From NCBI GenBank assembly GCA_002359215.1, contig DEMN01000007.1:328763-392762 (forward strand): a stretch of DNA of 64,000 nucleotides. Direction: 5' to 3'. Numbering within the stretch: position 1 is the stretch's first letter; the number at the start of each line of letters is the position of its first letter. The translations under genes were made by a program, and so were the position numbers. The notes under the pieces were generated by a model, which did no database searches, was not told the origin of the DNA, and was given only the letters and a program-made list of their open reading frames with translations. The stretch is from Flavobacteriales bacterium UBA2669. Its GTDB lineage: Bacteria; Bacteroidota; Bacteroidia; Flavobacteriales_E; Vicingaceae. This document shows, one piece after another, positions 14,178 to 23,367 of the stretch.

Positions 14178-16641
14178 TTCATATAGAACAACTTATCTTT
14201 TAAAAAAAATTTTATGGGTAGCATTTTTCATGCTGCCCTTATTTGTTTCTGCACAAAACAAAGGAACATTATCTGGCACAGTAAAAAGCAATACCAACGA
14301 AAAACTGCCATTTTCTAATGTTTACATCAAAGAACTTAACGTTGCTACCCAAACCAACGATAATGGGAATTACCAAATAAAAAATATTCCTTACGGTAAT
14401 TATACTATTGAATTTAGTTTTGTAGGATACGAAAAACAAGCACATCAAATTATAATTTCTAAACCTGAAACCAAGTTAAATGCACAATTAAAAAATAAAG
14501 TTGAAAATCTCACCGAGTTTGAGGTAGAAGGCGAAAATGAAAATGTTGGTACGATAAGAAGAATGCAATCTATTGATGGGGTTATTTTAAGTGAAGGAAA
14601 AAAAAGTGAAGTAATTGTTTTAGAACAGATTAATGCAAATAAAGCCACTAATCAAGGAAGACAAATTTATTCGAGAATACCAGGTCTTAATATTTGGGAA
14701 AGTGATGGAGCCGGATTACAATTAGGGATTGGTGGTAGAGGGTTGAATCCGAGTAGATCATCTAATTTTAATACTCGACAAAATGGTTATGATATTAGTG
14801 CTGATGCATTGGGTTATCCAGAAAGTTATTACACTCCTCCAGCAGAAGCAATAAAAGAAATTCAGTTTTTAAGAGGAGCTGCTTCTTTACAGTTTGGAAC
14901 TCAATTTGGTGGGCTGCTTAATTTTAAATTACATGATGGTCCTATAGACAAGGATTTTGAATTAACTTACAGAATAACAAAAGGTTCGTTCAATTTGAGT
15001 AATTCTTTTATAAGTGCTGCTTTTAAAGAAGGAGAATGGAAAGGTTATGGCTATTTTCAATTAAAAAAAGGAAATGAATTTCGCCCAAACTCAGATTTTG
15101 AAGTTTATACGGGAGCTATTAATATTACTAATCAAATAACTGAAAAGACTTCGTGGAATTTACAATATACTAAACTTTACTACTTGGCACAACAACCAGG
15201 AGGGCTAACAGATAAAGAGTTTTATGAAAACTCCTATCAATCTAAAAGAGCTAGAAACTGGTTTGAAGTAGATTGGAACTTGTTTGCAGCATCATTAACA
15301 CACGAATTTAATGCGAAAACTAGATTGAAAACACAATTTTTTGGGTTGCATGCCTCAAGAAAAGCACTTGGAATTTTGGGTAATATCAGTCGTCCCGATT
15401 TTGAAGGTGACCCCAGAGATTTAATAATAGGAGAATTTCAAAATTTTGGAAACGAAACAAGGCTGATTAATATTTATTCAGTAAAAAATAACCAGTGGGC
15501 TTTTGTTATTGGAGGAAGATATTATCAAGGGTTAAACAAAAGTCGACAAGGAAATGCGGATACTACTTCAATGCCGAATTTTACTTATGTAAATCCTGAT
15601 AATTTAGAGGGTTCAGACTATCGTTTTCCAAGTAGAAATTATGCCGCTTTTGCAGAACATATTTTCAGATTTAAAAACCTGAGTATTACTCCAGGAGTAA
15701 GGTTTGAATACATCAATACGAATGCAAATGGGAGTTTTAGAGAAGTTGTTTATGATTTGGCAAACAATCCCATTTTTGATACTACTTTTACTGAAAATAG
15801 AACCAGTACTCGTTCTTTTGTTATTGGCGGAATCGGCTTAAATTATAAAATAAAAAACACCGTTGACATCTACTCTAACTTTACACAAAATTACAGGAGT
15901 ATCAATTTTGCAGATATGCAAATTGTAAACAGAAACTTTAGAATAGACCCTGATTTAAAAGATGAGACAGGCTATAATTTTGATGTTGGTATAAGAGGAA
16001 TGATATCTAAAAAATTAAGTTTTGATGTTTCCGGTTTTGTTTTACTGTATGATAATAGAATAGGAAGCATTGATAAAATTGACGAAAGTACGTTTATACC
16101 ATATAGATACAGAACTAATATTTCTGAGGCTGTTATAAAAGGTGTGGAATCAACTATAGAAGTAGATGTTTGGAAACTGGCTTTTTCTGATACTTCTAAA
16201 ATATCATTAACAACATTTGTTAATTTTTCACTAATAGACGCAAGATATGTTAACTCTCAAAGTGCTGCATTAAATAATAAATTAGTAGAGTTTGTTCCTC
16301 CAATTAATTTTAAAACAGGCGTCACTTTTGGAACAAAAAACTTTGCAATCAGTTATCAATATACTTATGTACAAGAACATTATACAGATGCAACCAATGC
16401 AGGAAAAGCTGCTGATGGAAGTCTTGTTTTTATTCCAACAGCCATTATAGGAACAATTCCATCCTATTCAGTTATGGATTTGTCTTTACGCTATATCTAT
16501 GAGGTGTTTCAATTTGAATTTGGAGTGAATAACCTTACAAATAAGTTGTATTTTACTCGTAGAGCGACAGGGTATCCGGGACCAGGAATTATTCCTTCTC
16601 CCGTAAGAAATTATTACTTTACATTACAAATGAGAATATAA
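14164..16641 (+). CDS. TonB-dependent receptor (FecA-like)
   Basis: Outer-membrane receptor of 825 residues: signal peptide (ILWVAFFMLPLFVSAQ), carboxypeptidase-regulatory-like domain (TLSGTVKSNTNEKLPFSNVY), plug domain (QINANKATNQGRQIYSRIPG; IKEIQFLRGAASLQFGTQFG) and barrel to the end. The plug wording RIPGLNIWESDGAGLQ resembles ferric dicitrate-type receptors. It is preceded by imelysin and followed by a CopD-like membrane protein, and this gene set may import iron or copper; the substrate is inferred from neighbours only. Confidence 0.87.
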   Translation: MMEIDSYRTTYLLKKILWVAFFMLPLFVSAQNKGTLSGTVKSNTNEKLPFSNVYIKELNVATQTNDNGNYQIKNIPYGNYTIEFSFVGYEKQAHQIIISKPETKLNAQLKNKVENLTEFEVEGENENVGTIRRMQSIDGVILSEGKKSEVIVLEQINANKATNQGRQIYSRIPGLNIWESDGAGLQLGIGGRGLNPSRSSNFNTRQNGYDISADALGYPESYYTPPAEAIKEIQFLRGAASLQFGTQFGGLLNFKLHDGPIDKDFELTYRITKGSFNLSNSFISAAFKEGEWKGYGYFQLKKGNEFRPNSDFEVYTGAINITNQITEKTSWNLQYTKLYYLAQQPGGLTDKEFYENSYQSKRARNWFEVDWNLFAASLTHEFNAKTRLKTQFFGLHASRKALGILGNISRPDFEGDPRDLIIGEFQNFGNETRLINIYSVKNNQWAFVIGGRYYQGLNKSRQGNADTTSMPNFTYVNPDNLEGSDYRFPSRNYAAFAEHIFRFKNLSITPGVRFEYINTNANGSFREVVYDLANNPIFDTTFTENRTSTRSFVIGGIGLNYKIKNTVDIYSNFTQNYRSINFADMQIVNRNFRIDPDLKDETGYNFDVGIRGMISKKLSFDVSGFVLLYDNRIGSIDKIDESTFIPYRYRTNISEAVIKGVESTIEVDVWKLAFSDTSKISLTTFVNFSLIDARYVNSQSAALNNKLVEFVPPINFKTGVTFGTKNFAISYQYTYVQEHYTDATNAGKAADGSLVFIPTAIIGTIPSYSVMDLSLRYIYEVFQFEFGVNNLTNKLYFTRRATGYPGPGIIPSPVRNYYFTLQMRI

Positions 16642-16672
16642 TTAACTTTGAGGAATAAGTCATTTAGTTTTT

Positions 16673-17116
16673 ATGTATAAATTCATTATCATACTTCATG
16701 TACTAGCCGCGACTATTTGGGTGGGAGGACACTTGTTTTTGGCAGTAATATTATTACCAAATATTCTAAAAAATAAAGATTTTAAAGCCTTATTAGATTT
16801 CGAAAGAAAGTTTGAAAAAATTGGTATTCCTGCTTTGTTAGTTCAAGTGGTAACAGGTTTTTATTTAGCTTATCATCTTTTACCTGATGTTAAAAGTTGG
16901 TTTTTGTTTGAGGGACATTTAGCGACACATATAGGGTTTAAATTACTTTTATTATTGGCTACAATATTCTTAGCAATTAATGCCAATTTTAGACTTATAC
17001 CTAATATCGAAAAAGGAAACAACTTAAAAATAATGGCAGTGCACATTATTTTAGTAACACTTTTTTCTATACTTTTTTTAGTTGTAGGAATGAGTGTGAG
17101 ACTAGATGTTATCTAG
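16673..17116 (+). CDS. CopD-like four-helix membrane protein
   Basis: A 147-residue integral membrane protein with four hydrophobic helices. His residues lie in helix 1 (ILHVLAATIWVGGH) and at the start of helices 3 and 4 (HIGFKLLL; AVHIILVTLF), the pattern of CopD/YebZ-like proteins that move or bind copper or, in some families, heme. It is 31 bp after the TonB receptor gene and probably cotranscribed with it. The family call is made from the helix and His pattern. Confidence 0.7.
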   Translation: MYKFIIILHVLAATIWVGGHLFLAVILLPNILKNKDFKALLDFERKFEKIGIPALLVQVVTGFYLAYHLLPDVKSWFLFEGHLATHIGFKLLLLLATIFLAINANFRLIPNIEKGNNLKIMAVHIILVTLFSILFLVVGMSVRLDVI

Positions 17117-17185
17117 CACAATAACAAAGATTTGTGGGTGTAAAAAATAGTTGTTATTATTTTTTTACTAATACTAATATTTTCT

Positions 17186-17193
17186 TACATTTG
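17186..17193 (+). promoter_or_regulatory. -7 promoter element, prs
   Basis: TACATTTG matches the TAnnTTTG consensus, 26 bp before the prs start codon. No convincing -33 element at the usual distance. Confidence 0.45.
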
Positions 17194-17219
17194 CAGCCCT
17201 TAAAAAACGACTGAATTTT

Positions 17220-18155
17220 ATGTCTGAAGCAAAAGTAAAATTATTTGCCGGTAGAGCGTCAATGGAATTAGCTAACAAAATAGCTGATTCTTATGGTATT
17301 CCATTAGGTAATGTTATTATCAATACTTTTAGTGATGGTGAATTTCAACCATCATTTGAAGAATCGGTAAGAGGTTCAGATGTATTTATAATTCAATCAA
17401 CTTTTCCACCTGCCGATAATTTAATGGAACTTTTAATGATGATAGATGCCGCTAAAAGAGCATCTGCTAGAAGAATAGTTGCCATTATTCCTTACTTTGG
17501 ATTGGCTCGTCAGGATAGAAAAGATAAACCGAGAGTACCAATAGGGGCAAAACTAGTTGCTAATATGTTAGCTGCTGCTGGGGTTACTCGAATTATGACC
17601 ATGGATTTACATGCAGATCAAATTCAAGGGTTCTTTGAAGTACCTGTTGATCATCTCTTTGCATCTACTATATTTATACCTTATATAAAAAGTCTTAATT
17701 TAGAAAATTTAACTATGGCTTCTCCTGATATGGGAGGAACAAAAAGAGCTAATGCCTATGCTAAATTTTTACATGCAGAAGTAGCCGTTTGTTACAAACA
17801 AAGAAAAAAAGCCAATGTTATAGAAGATATGTTTTTAATTGGTGATGTTGAAGGAAAAGATGTAATTATAGTTGATGATATGGTAGATACTGCGGGGACT
17901 TTAGTAAAAGCTGCAGCTATTATGAAAGAAAAGGGCGCTTTGAGTGTAAGAGCTATTGCCACTCACCCAATATTGTCCGGAGAAGCTTACGAAAGAATTG
18001 AAAATTCAGAACTTACAGAGTTAATAGTTACTGATTCTATTCCATTATCTCAACAAAGTAGTAAAATAAAAGTTTTATCAGTAGCAGATTTATTTTCTCA
18101 TATTATTAAAAAAGTATTTAATCACGAATCGATTAGTGAATCATTCATTTACTAA
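17220..18155 (+). CDS. prs: Ribose-phosphate pyrophosphokinase
   Basis: Makes PRPP from ribose 5-phosphate and ATP for nucleotide, histidine and NAD synthesis in the cytoplasm. Its 311 residues match the class I length. Visible motifs: SDGEFQP near the N-terminus, YFGLARQDRK (ATP and metal binding), the metal site DLHADQIQGFF, SPDMGGTKRA and the PRPP loop VIIVDDMVDTAGT. Followed after 17 bp by the L25 gene and then pth, the common Bacteroidota order. Confidence 0.97.
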   Translation: MSEAKVKLFAGRASMELANKIADSYGIPLGNVIINTFSDGEFQPSFEESVRGSDVFIIQSTFPPADNLMELLMMIDAAKRASARRIVAIIPYFGLARQDRKDKPRVPIGAKLVANMLAAAGVTRIMTMDLHADQIQGFFEVPVDHLFASTIFIPYIKSLNLENLTMASPDMGGTKRANAYAKFLHAEVAVCYKQRKKANVIEDMFLIGDVEGKDVIIVDDMVDTAGTLVKAAAIMKEKGALSVRAIATHPILSGEAYERIENSELTELIVTDSIPLSQQSSKIKVLSVADLFSHIIKKVFNHESISESFIY

Positions 18156-18172
18156 TCTAAAACCAATAAATA

Positions 18173-18814
18173 ATGAAAACGATAGCAATAAGTGCAGTTA
18201 AAAGAACAGAAGTAGGTGCTTCAAACGCTAAGCAGGTTAGAAAGGAAGGAAATATTCCATGTAACCTTTACGGAGGAGAAGGAAATGTAAATTTCTTTGT
18301 AAACGAAATAGAATTCAATAAAATTATAAATTCACCAAATGTTTACTTTGTGAACCTTGATATTGAAGGTAAAAAAGTAAAAGCTATTATTAAAGAAGTT
18401 CAGTTTCATCCGGTATCTGACCAAACGTTACATGTAGATTTCTTAGAAGTTTCAGAAGATACTCCTGTAAACGTAGTATTGCCAATTCAAACAACAGGAG
18501 TTTCTAAAGGAATTCTTGCCGGTGGTAAATTAAGAGTTGTTACTAGAAGATTAAAAGTAAGAGCTTTAGCAAAAGATTTACCAGAATTTATTTCAGTAGA
18601 TATTACTAAATTAAAAATCGGACAATCAGTTAAAGTTGGTGAATTATCAGTTCCTGGATTAACTTTCTTAGATGCTCCTAATGCTGTTGTTGTTGCTGTT
18701 AAAACAAGTAGAGCTGCTGCTTCTGCTGCTTCTCAAGATGATGAAGAAGAAGAAACAGCTGAAGGTGCAACTACAGAAGCAACTGCTGAAGCAGAAGCAA
18801 CTCCTGCTGAATAA
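18173..18814 (+). CDS. rplY: 50S ribosomal protein L25 (CTC form)
   Basis: 5S rRNA-binding ribosomal protein in the long CTC/TL5 form: an N-terminal L25 domain (SAVKRTEVGASNAKQVRKEG, PCNLYGGEG), a C-terminal beta domain (HVDFLEVSEDTPVNVVLPI, GGKLRVVTRRLKVRA) and an unstructured acidic Ala/Glu tail (from about residue 187) common in Bacteroidota. 213 residues. It lies between prs and pth with 17-bp gaps on either side, so it is likely cotranscribed. Confidence 0.96.
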   Translation: MKTIAISAVKRTEVGASNAKQVRKEGNIPCNLYGGEGNVNFFVNEIEFNKIINSPNVYFVNLDIEGKKVKAIIKEVQFHPVSDQTLHVDFLEVSEDTPVNVVLPIQTTGVSKGILAGGKLRVVTRRLKVRALAKDLPEFISVDITKLKIGQSVKVGELSVPGLTFLDAPNAVVVAVKTSRAAASAASQDDEEEETAEGATTEATAEAEATPAE

Positions 18815-18831
18815 TAAATAGTATATAAATT

Positions 18832-19395
18832 ATGAAGTATTTAATAGTAGGATTGGGCAATATTGGCTCTGAATACGAAAATACGAGACATAATATAGGT
18901 TTTAAAATAGTGGATGCCTTAGCTAAGGCATCCACTATTTTTTTTGAATCTAATAAATTAGGAGATACTGCAACATTAAAGTATAAAGGAAGAACATTTA
19001 TTTTGTTAAAACCTTCTACTTACATGAACTTAAGTGGAAAAGCAGTAAACTATTACCTCCAACAAGAAAAAATAAAACAAGAAAATTTATTAGTGATTAC
19101 TGATGATATTGCTATTCCCTTTGGCACACTTAGGTTGAAAGGCAAAGGCAGTGATGGTGGACATAATGGACTTAAAAGTATTATTCAGGTATTAGGGAAC
19201 CAAGATTTTGCTCGGTTACGTTTTGGTGTGGGTAGTGATTTTGTTCAAGGTAAACAAATCAATTATGTTTTAGGAGAATTTGCTCCGGAAGAACAAGCTC
19301 AACTCGGAGAGAGACTAGAAAAAACTACAGCGCTTATTAAAGCATTTGGCACAATAGGTCTAGGGAGAACCATGAGTGAGTTTAATAATAAATAA
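18832..19395 (+). CDS. pth: Peptidyl-tRNA hydrolase
   Basis: Cleaves the ester bond of peptidyl-tRNA released from stalled ribosomes. The 187-residue length is normal. Motifs: GLGNIGSEYENTRHNIGF with the catalytic His in RHNIGF, KPSTYMNLSG, VITDDIAIPFG with the catalytic Asp, and GGHNGLKSI. Third gene of the prs-rplY-pth set. Confidence 0.97.
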   Translation: MKYLIVGLGNIGSEYENTRHNIGFKIVDALAKASTIFFESNKLGDTATLKYKGRTFILLKPSTYMNLSGKAVNYYLQQEKIKQENLLVITDDIAIPFGTLRLKGKGSDGGHNGLKSIIQVLGNQDFARLRFGVGSDFVQGKQINYVLGEFAPEEQAQLGERLEKTTALIKAFGTIGLGRTMSEFNNK

Positions 19396-19423
19396 TGTAT
19401 ATTTGCTGTAAACTCTTTTCGTT

Positions 19424-19954
19424 TTGAAAAAGACATTAAGCATATCTCTTTTAATAATTATTGCAATAGCAACCATATTTCCTTTTGCTTATCTCAAAAT
19501 GGAACGTAAAGCCATTAAAAAAGCCATTAAACATAAAATTATTGCCGGAATCGATAAAGAAGAATTGGTGTTATTAGTTTTCCATAAAAATGAAGTTGAT
19601 CAACAAGTAAAATGGAAACACAGCAAAGAATTCCAATACAAAGGAGAAATGTATGATATTGTTGAAAAAGAAATTATAGGTAATGAAATATATTATTGGG
19701 TTTGGTGGGATAAGGAAGAAACAGTTTTGAATCAAAAATTAGCCAATTTGGTAAGACAAAATTTTGCTCAAAACCCCTATCAAAATAATAAGAATCAGGT
19801 AATTAATCATTTCTTTAAAACACTTTATTTTTCAGAAAAAACTACTATACAATTGGATGTTGTGAAAAATGAAATTTCTCATTGTACCCTTTATTCAGAA
19901 AACTTTTCTTTATGGCAACAATCGCCAACAACTCCCCCTCCTCAGCATAGCTAA
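19424..19954 (+). CDS. Unknown membrane-anchored protein upstream of heme receptor
   Basis: A 176-residue protein of unknown family. The frame starts at TTG; an N-terminal hydrophobic helix (ISLLIIIAIATIFPFAYL) is followed by a basic stretch (RKAIKKAIKHKII) and a soluble domain with several aromatic residues (YYWVWWDKEE), ending in a Pro-rich tail (PTTPPPQHS). The next in-frame ATG (about 19500) would remove the helix. A -7 element TATATTTG lies about 18 bp before the TTG. It is 87 bp upstream of a TonB receptor, but a hairpin lies between them. It may be an accessory to that transporter; this rests on location only. Confidence 0.6.
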   Translation: MKKTLSISLLIIIAIATIFPFAYLKMERKAIKKAIKHKIIAGIDKEELVLLVFHKNEVDQQVKWKHSKEFQYKGEMYDIVEKEIIGNEIYYWVWWDKEETVLNQKLANLVRQNFAQNPYQNNKNQVINHFFKTLYFSEKTTIQLDVVKNEISHCTLYSENFSLWQQSPTTPPPQHS

Positions 19955-19991
19955 TTTTTTTAAATTAATTAATCACTTTTTATTAATTAGG

Positions 19992-20030
19992 GAACATTCA
20001 TACTACTTTTTGTAGTTGGTGTTCTTTTAT
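19992..20030 (+). terminator. Probable hairpin terminator before the TonB receptor gene
   Basis: GAACA...ACTAC-TTTTT-GTAGT...TGTTC followed by TTTTAT; the stem has an internal mismatch. It lies in the gap between 19954 and the receptor start at 20042, so it might also act as an attenuator. Confidence 0.5.
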
Positions 20031-20041
20031 GAAAATTAACT

Positions 20042-22450
20042 ATGAAACAAATCATGCTTATAGTATGGTTGTGTTGTATTTCTTTGTTGAGTACTTCACA
20101 AACCATCACTGTAAAAGATAAAAAAACTAATTTACCGATAGAAATGGTAAGTATAGTTAGTGATCAGCCTCGTGTGGCAACTTTTACCAATGCTAAAGGT
20201 CAAGCTGATATTACTGATTTTAAAGGTGCTGAAAAAATCGAATTGAGATTAATAGGCTACAAACCTGTCCAAAAATCTTATGCAGCATTAGACTCTATGT
20301 CTTTTCAAATTACTTTAGAAGATGCTGGTCTTTCTTTAGATGAAGTTGTTATTTCTGCAACACGTTGGATTCAAAATAAACATGATGTTCCGGAAAAAAT
20401 CACTACCATTTCTGCTAAGCAAGTGGCACTACAAAATCCGCAAACAGCAGCCGATTTGTTAGGTATTTCCGATGAAGTGTTTATACAAAAAAGTCAGCAA
20501 GGAGGTGGAAGCCCAATGATTAGAGGTTTTGCTACTAACAGGTTGCTTTATACGGTTGACGGAGTAAGGATGAATACCGCCATTTTTAGAAGCGGAAATT
20601 TGCAAAACGTTATTTCTTTAGATCCGTTTGCCATTGAGAATACAGAAGTCTTGTTTGGACCAAGTTCTGTCATTTATGGTAGTGATGCCATTGGTGGAAT
20701 AATGAGTTTTACAACACTTACACCACAGCTTTCTGCCGAAAAGGGGAAAGAGATAGTTGTAGGAAAAGCCGTAACTCGATATTCTTCTGCCAATAATGAA
20801 AAAACGGCTCATTTCGACATTAATGTAGGATGGAAAAAATGGGCAATAGTTTCTAGCATAACAGCTAATGATTACGGGAATTTAAAAATGGGAACTTATG
20901 GACCGAATGAATACTTGCGTCCGTATTATGTACAACAACAGAATGATACAGATATAGTGATGGTAAATGAAGATGAGAAAGTACAAGTTCCTTCAGGCTA
21001 TACCCAGCTAAATATGATGCAAAAAGTTCGTTTTAAACCAAATAATCAATGGGATGTTGAATATGGGTTTCATTATTCAGAAACGTCAAATTATTCTAGA
21101 TACGACAGGCACTTACGCACTAGAAACGGATTGCCTCGCTACGGAGAATGGTATTATGGTCCTCAAATTTGGATGATGAATAATTTAACTGTTACTCATA
21201 CCAAAGACAATCCGCTTTATAATGAAATGACCATAAGATTGGCTCAACAATATTTTGAGGAAAGTAGGATTAGCAGAGATATCAACAAAAGTGAAAGAGA
21301 AAACAGGCTGGAAGAAGTTGATGCCTACTCTGTTAATATTGACTTTAGTAAAAATATGGGCGAAAAAAATAAATTGTTTTATGGTGTCGAAGCAGTGAAT
21401 AATGATGTGAGTTCATTCGGAACAAATGATGATGTTTCAACAGGAATAACCGTTCCAGGTCCTAGCCGTTACCCACAAGCAACTTGGACATCTTATGCAG
21501 CATACCTGAGTGCTCAATTTCATTTAAGTAATAAATTGTTGATGCAAACCGGAGTAAGGTACAATGCTTTTGTCTTAGATGCTCAGTTCGATACCACTTT
21601 TTATCCGTTCCCGTTTACTACGGCAAAACTTAATAATGGTTCTACAACAGGAAGTTTAGGCTTAAAATTTAATCCTACCGAAAAATGGTCGTTTAGTTTA
21701 AATGCATCCACCGGATTTAGAGCCCCCAATGTAGATGATGTTGGAAAAGTATTCGATTCAGAGCCGGGAACTGTAGTAGTTCCAAACCCAAATTTAGAAG
21801 CAGAATATGCTTACAATATTGATTTTGGAATAGCAAAAGTATTTGGTGATGCGGTAAAAATTGATGCAACTGCTTTTTATACCTTGTTGGATAATGCTAT
21901 GGTAAGAAGGAGTTTTTTGTTAAATGGTATGGATAGCATAGTTTATGATGGCACATTGAGTCAGGTTCAAGCCATACAAAATGCCGCTGTAGCTCATGTT
22001 TATGGTGTGCAAGCAGGCATAGAAGTTAAACTTCATTCCGATTTTAGTATCACTTCTCGTTTTAACTACCAAGTAGGAGAGGAAGAGTTGGAAGATGGTT
22101 CTACAAGTCCTTCCAGACATGCTGCTCCTTGGTTTGGAATAACTCGGTTGACTTATACTAACAAAAAAACCAGCTTACAGTTTTATGTTGTCTACAGCGG
22201 TGAGCGTGCTTTTGATGACATGCCCGAAGAGGAAAAAGGAAAAACTGAAATTTATGCTATAGATGTTGATGGAAATCCTTATTCGCCTTCGTGGTACACA
22301 CTTAACTTTAAAGCATTGCACCACCTTTCAGAAACATTTGTGATAAGTGCCGGTTTGGAAAACATAACCGATCAACGTTACCGACCTTATAGTTCAGGAT
22401 TGGTAGCTCCAGGTAGAAATTTAATGTTTTCGTTTACAGCTAAGTTTTAA
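20042..22450 (+). CDS. TonB-dependent receptor, hemoglobin/heme-receptor type
   Basis: Outer-membrane receptor of 802 residues. Signal peptide (IMLIVWLCCISLLSTSQ), a short carboxypeptidase-regulatory-like domain, and a plug with the strongly conserved segment GSPMIRGFATNRLLYTVDGV and VLFGPSSVIYGSDAIGG seen in hemoglobin/heme/transferrin-type receptors. The barrel ends in the expected aromatic residue (SFTAKF). Substrate likely heme or hemoprotein, by plug similarity; this is not proven. No iron box or 7-2-7 box was found upstream. A strong terminator follows. Confidence 0.88.
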   Translation: MKQIMLIVWLCCISLLSTSQTITVKDKKTNLPIEMVSIVSDQPRVATFTNAKGQADITDFKGAEKIELRLIGYKPVQKSYAALDSMSFQITLEDAGLSLDEVVISATRWIQNKHDVPEKITTISAKQVALQNPQTAADLLGISDEVFIQKSQQGGGSPMIRGFATNRLLYTVDGVRMNTAIFRSGNLQNVISLDPFAIENTEVLFGPSSVIYGSDAIGGIMSFTTLTPQLSAEKGKEIVVGKAVTRYSSANNEKTAHFDINVGWKKWAIVSSITANDYGNLKMGTYGPNEYLRPYYVQQQNDTDIVMVNEDEKVQVPSGYTQLNMMQKVRFKPNNQWDVEYGFHYSETSNYSRYDRHLRTRNGLPRYGEWYYGPQIWMMNNLTVTHTKDNPLYNEMTIRLAQQYFEESRISRDINKSERENRLEEVDAYSVNIDFSKNMGEKNKLFYGVEAVNNDVSSFGTNDDVSTGITVPGPSRYPQATWTSYAAYLSAQFHLSNKLLMQTGVRYNAFVLDAQFDTTFYPFPFTTAKLNNGSTTGSLGLKFNPTEKWSFSLNASTGFRAPNVDDVGKVFDSEPGTVVVPNPNLEAEYAYNIDFGIAKVFGDAVKIDATAFYTLLDNAMVRRSFLLNGMDSIVYDGTLSQVQAIQNAAVAHVYGVQAGIEVKLHSDFSITSRFNYQVGEEELEDGSTSPSRHAAPWFGITRLTYTNKKTSLQFYVVYSGERAFDDMPEEEKGKTEIYAIDVDGNPYSPSWYTLNFKALHHLSETFVISAGLENITDQRYRPYSSGLVAPGRNLMFSFTAKF

Positions 22451-22470
22451 TTTTTACTATTATGATAGGA

Positions 22471-22507
22471 TATCTGTCAGGCTTTAAAGTCTGGCAGGTA
22501 TTTTTTG
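22471..22507 (+). terminator. Intrinsic terminator
   Basis: Fourteen-base stem with three G-U pairs (ATCTGTCAGGCTTT paired with AAAGTCTGGCAGGT) followed by six T. It ends the TonB receptor transcript. Confidence 0.85.
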
Positions 22508-22531
22508 TTTATTCTTCTGCTAATTTTTAGC

Positions 22532-22539
22532 TACATTTG
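22532..22539 (+). promoter_or_regulatory. -7 promoter element, crotonase gene
   Basis: TACATTTG, a perfect TAnnTTTG, 22 bp before the ATG at 22562. A TTTG at 22504-22507 may be the -33, although the 24-bp spacing is long. Confidence 0.45.
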
Positions 22540-22561
22540 TTTTTTAAATAAATTAAAACAC

Positions 22562-23338
22562 ATGGAATACAACAATATTTTAGTAACTCAAGAAAATAGC
22601 ATTGCTCAGGTTACCATTAACCGACCTAATCAATTAAATGCGTTGAATTCAGTTACAATAGCAGAGTTGAGCAGTGCTTTTAAAACATTAGAAGCAGATA
22701 ACAATGTTCGTGTAATCATAATTACCGGTTCTGGCGAAAAAGCCTTTGTTGCCGGTGCAGACATCAAAGAGTTTTACCAATTTGATGTGGAAGAAGGAAA
22801 AAAGTTATCTGCAGAGGGACATCAAAAATTATTTGATTTAGTAGAAAATTTAACCACTCCTGTAATTGCAGCAGTTAATGGGTTTGCCTTAGGTGGCGGA
22901 TTAGAATTAGCCATGAGTTGTCATTTTAGAATTGCTTCCGACAATGCCAAATTAGGTTTGCCAGAAGTAACGTTAGGCGTTATTCCTGGTTATGGAGGAA
23001 CACAACGATTAGCACAATTAGCAGGTAAAGGTAGAGCCATGGAAATGATTATGACTGCCAAAATGATTTCTGCAGAAGAAGCAGCCAGCATTGGTTTAGT
23101 CAACCAAGTAGTTACACAAGAAGAATTGTTGTCAACTTGCCAAAAAATAGCTCAAAAGATAGCTTTCAATTCGTCAACAGCCATTGCAAGTGCAATAAAA
23201 GCGGTTAATGCTGGTTTTAAAGACGGTGTTAATGGTTATGAAATAGAAATTAGTGAGTTTGGTAAATGTTTTGGAACCCCCGATTTTGTTGAAGGAACGA
23301 ATGCATTTATTGAAAAACGTAAACCGGAATTTAGTTAA
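22562..23338 (+). CDS. Enoyl-CoA hydratase (crotonase family)
   Basis: Hydrates trans-2-enoyl-CoA in fatty acid or butanoate metabolism. 258 residues. Motifs: INRPNQLNALN at the N-terminus, AFVAGADIKEF (oxyanion hole), GGGLELAMSC with the first catalytic Glu and GLPEVTLGVIPGYGGTQRL with the second. The frame extends upstream to 22505 with a hydrophobic stretch, but the -7 element at 22532 lies inside that extension, so the ATG at 22562 is the start. The closest match in wording is the short-chain crotonase (Crt) type. Confidence 0.94.
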   Translation: MEYNNILVTQENSIAQVTINRPNQLNALNSVTIAELSSAFKTLEADNNVRVIIITGSGEKAFVAGADIKEFYQFDVEEGKKLSAEGHQKLFDLVENLTTPVIAAVNGFALGGGLELAMSCHFRIASDNAKLGLPEVTLGVIPGYGGTQRLAQLAGKGRAMEMIMTAKMISAEEAASIGLVNQVVTQEELLSTCQKIAQKIAFNSSTAIASAIKAVNAGFKDGVNGYEIEISEFGKCFGTPDFVEGTNAFIEKRKPEFS

Positions 23339-23367
23339 AACTTTTAACTTTACAAGCTTTCTATTAA

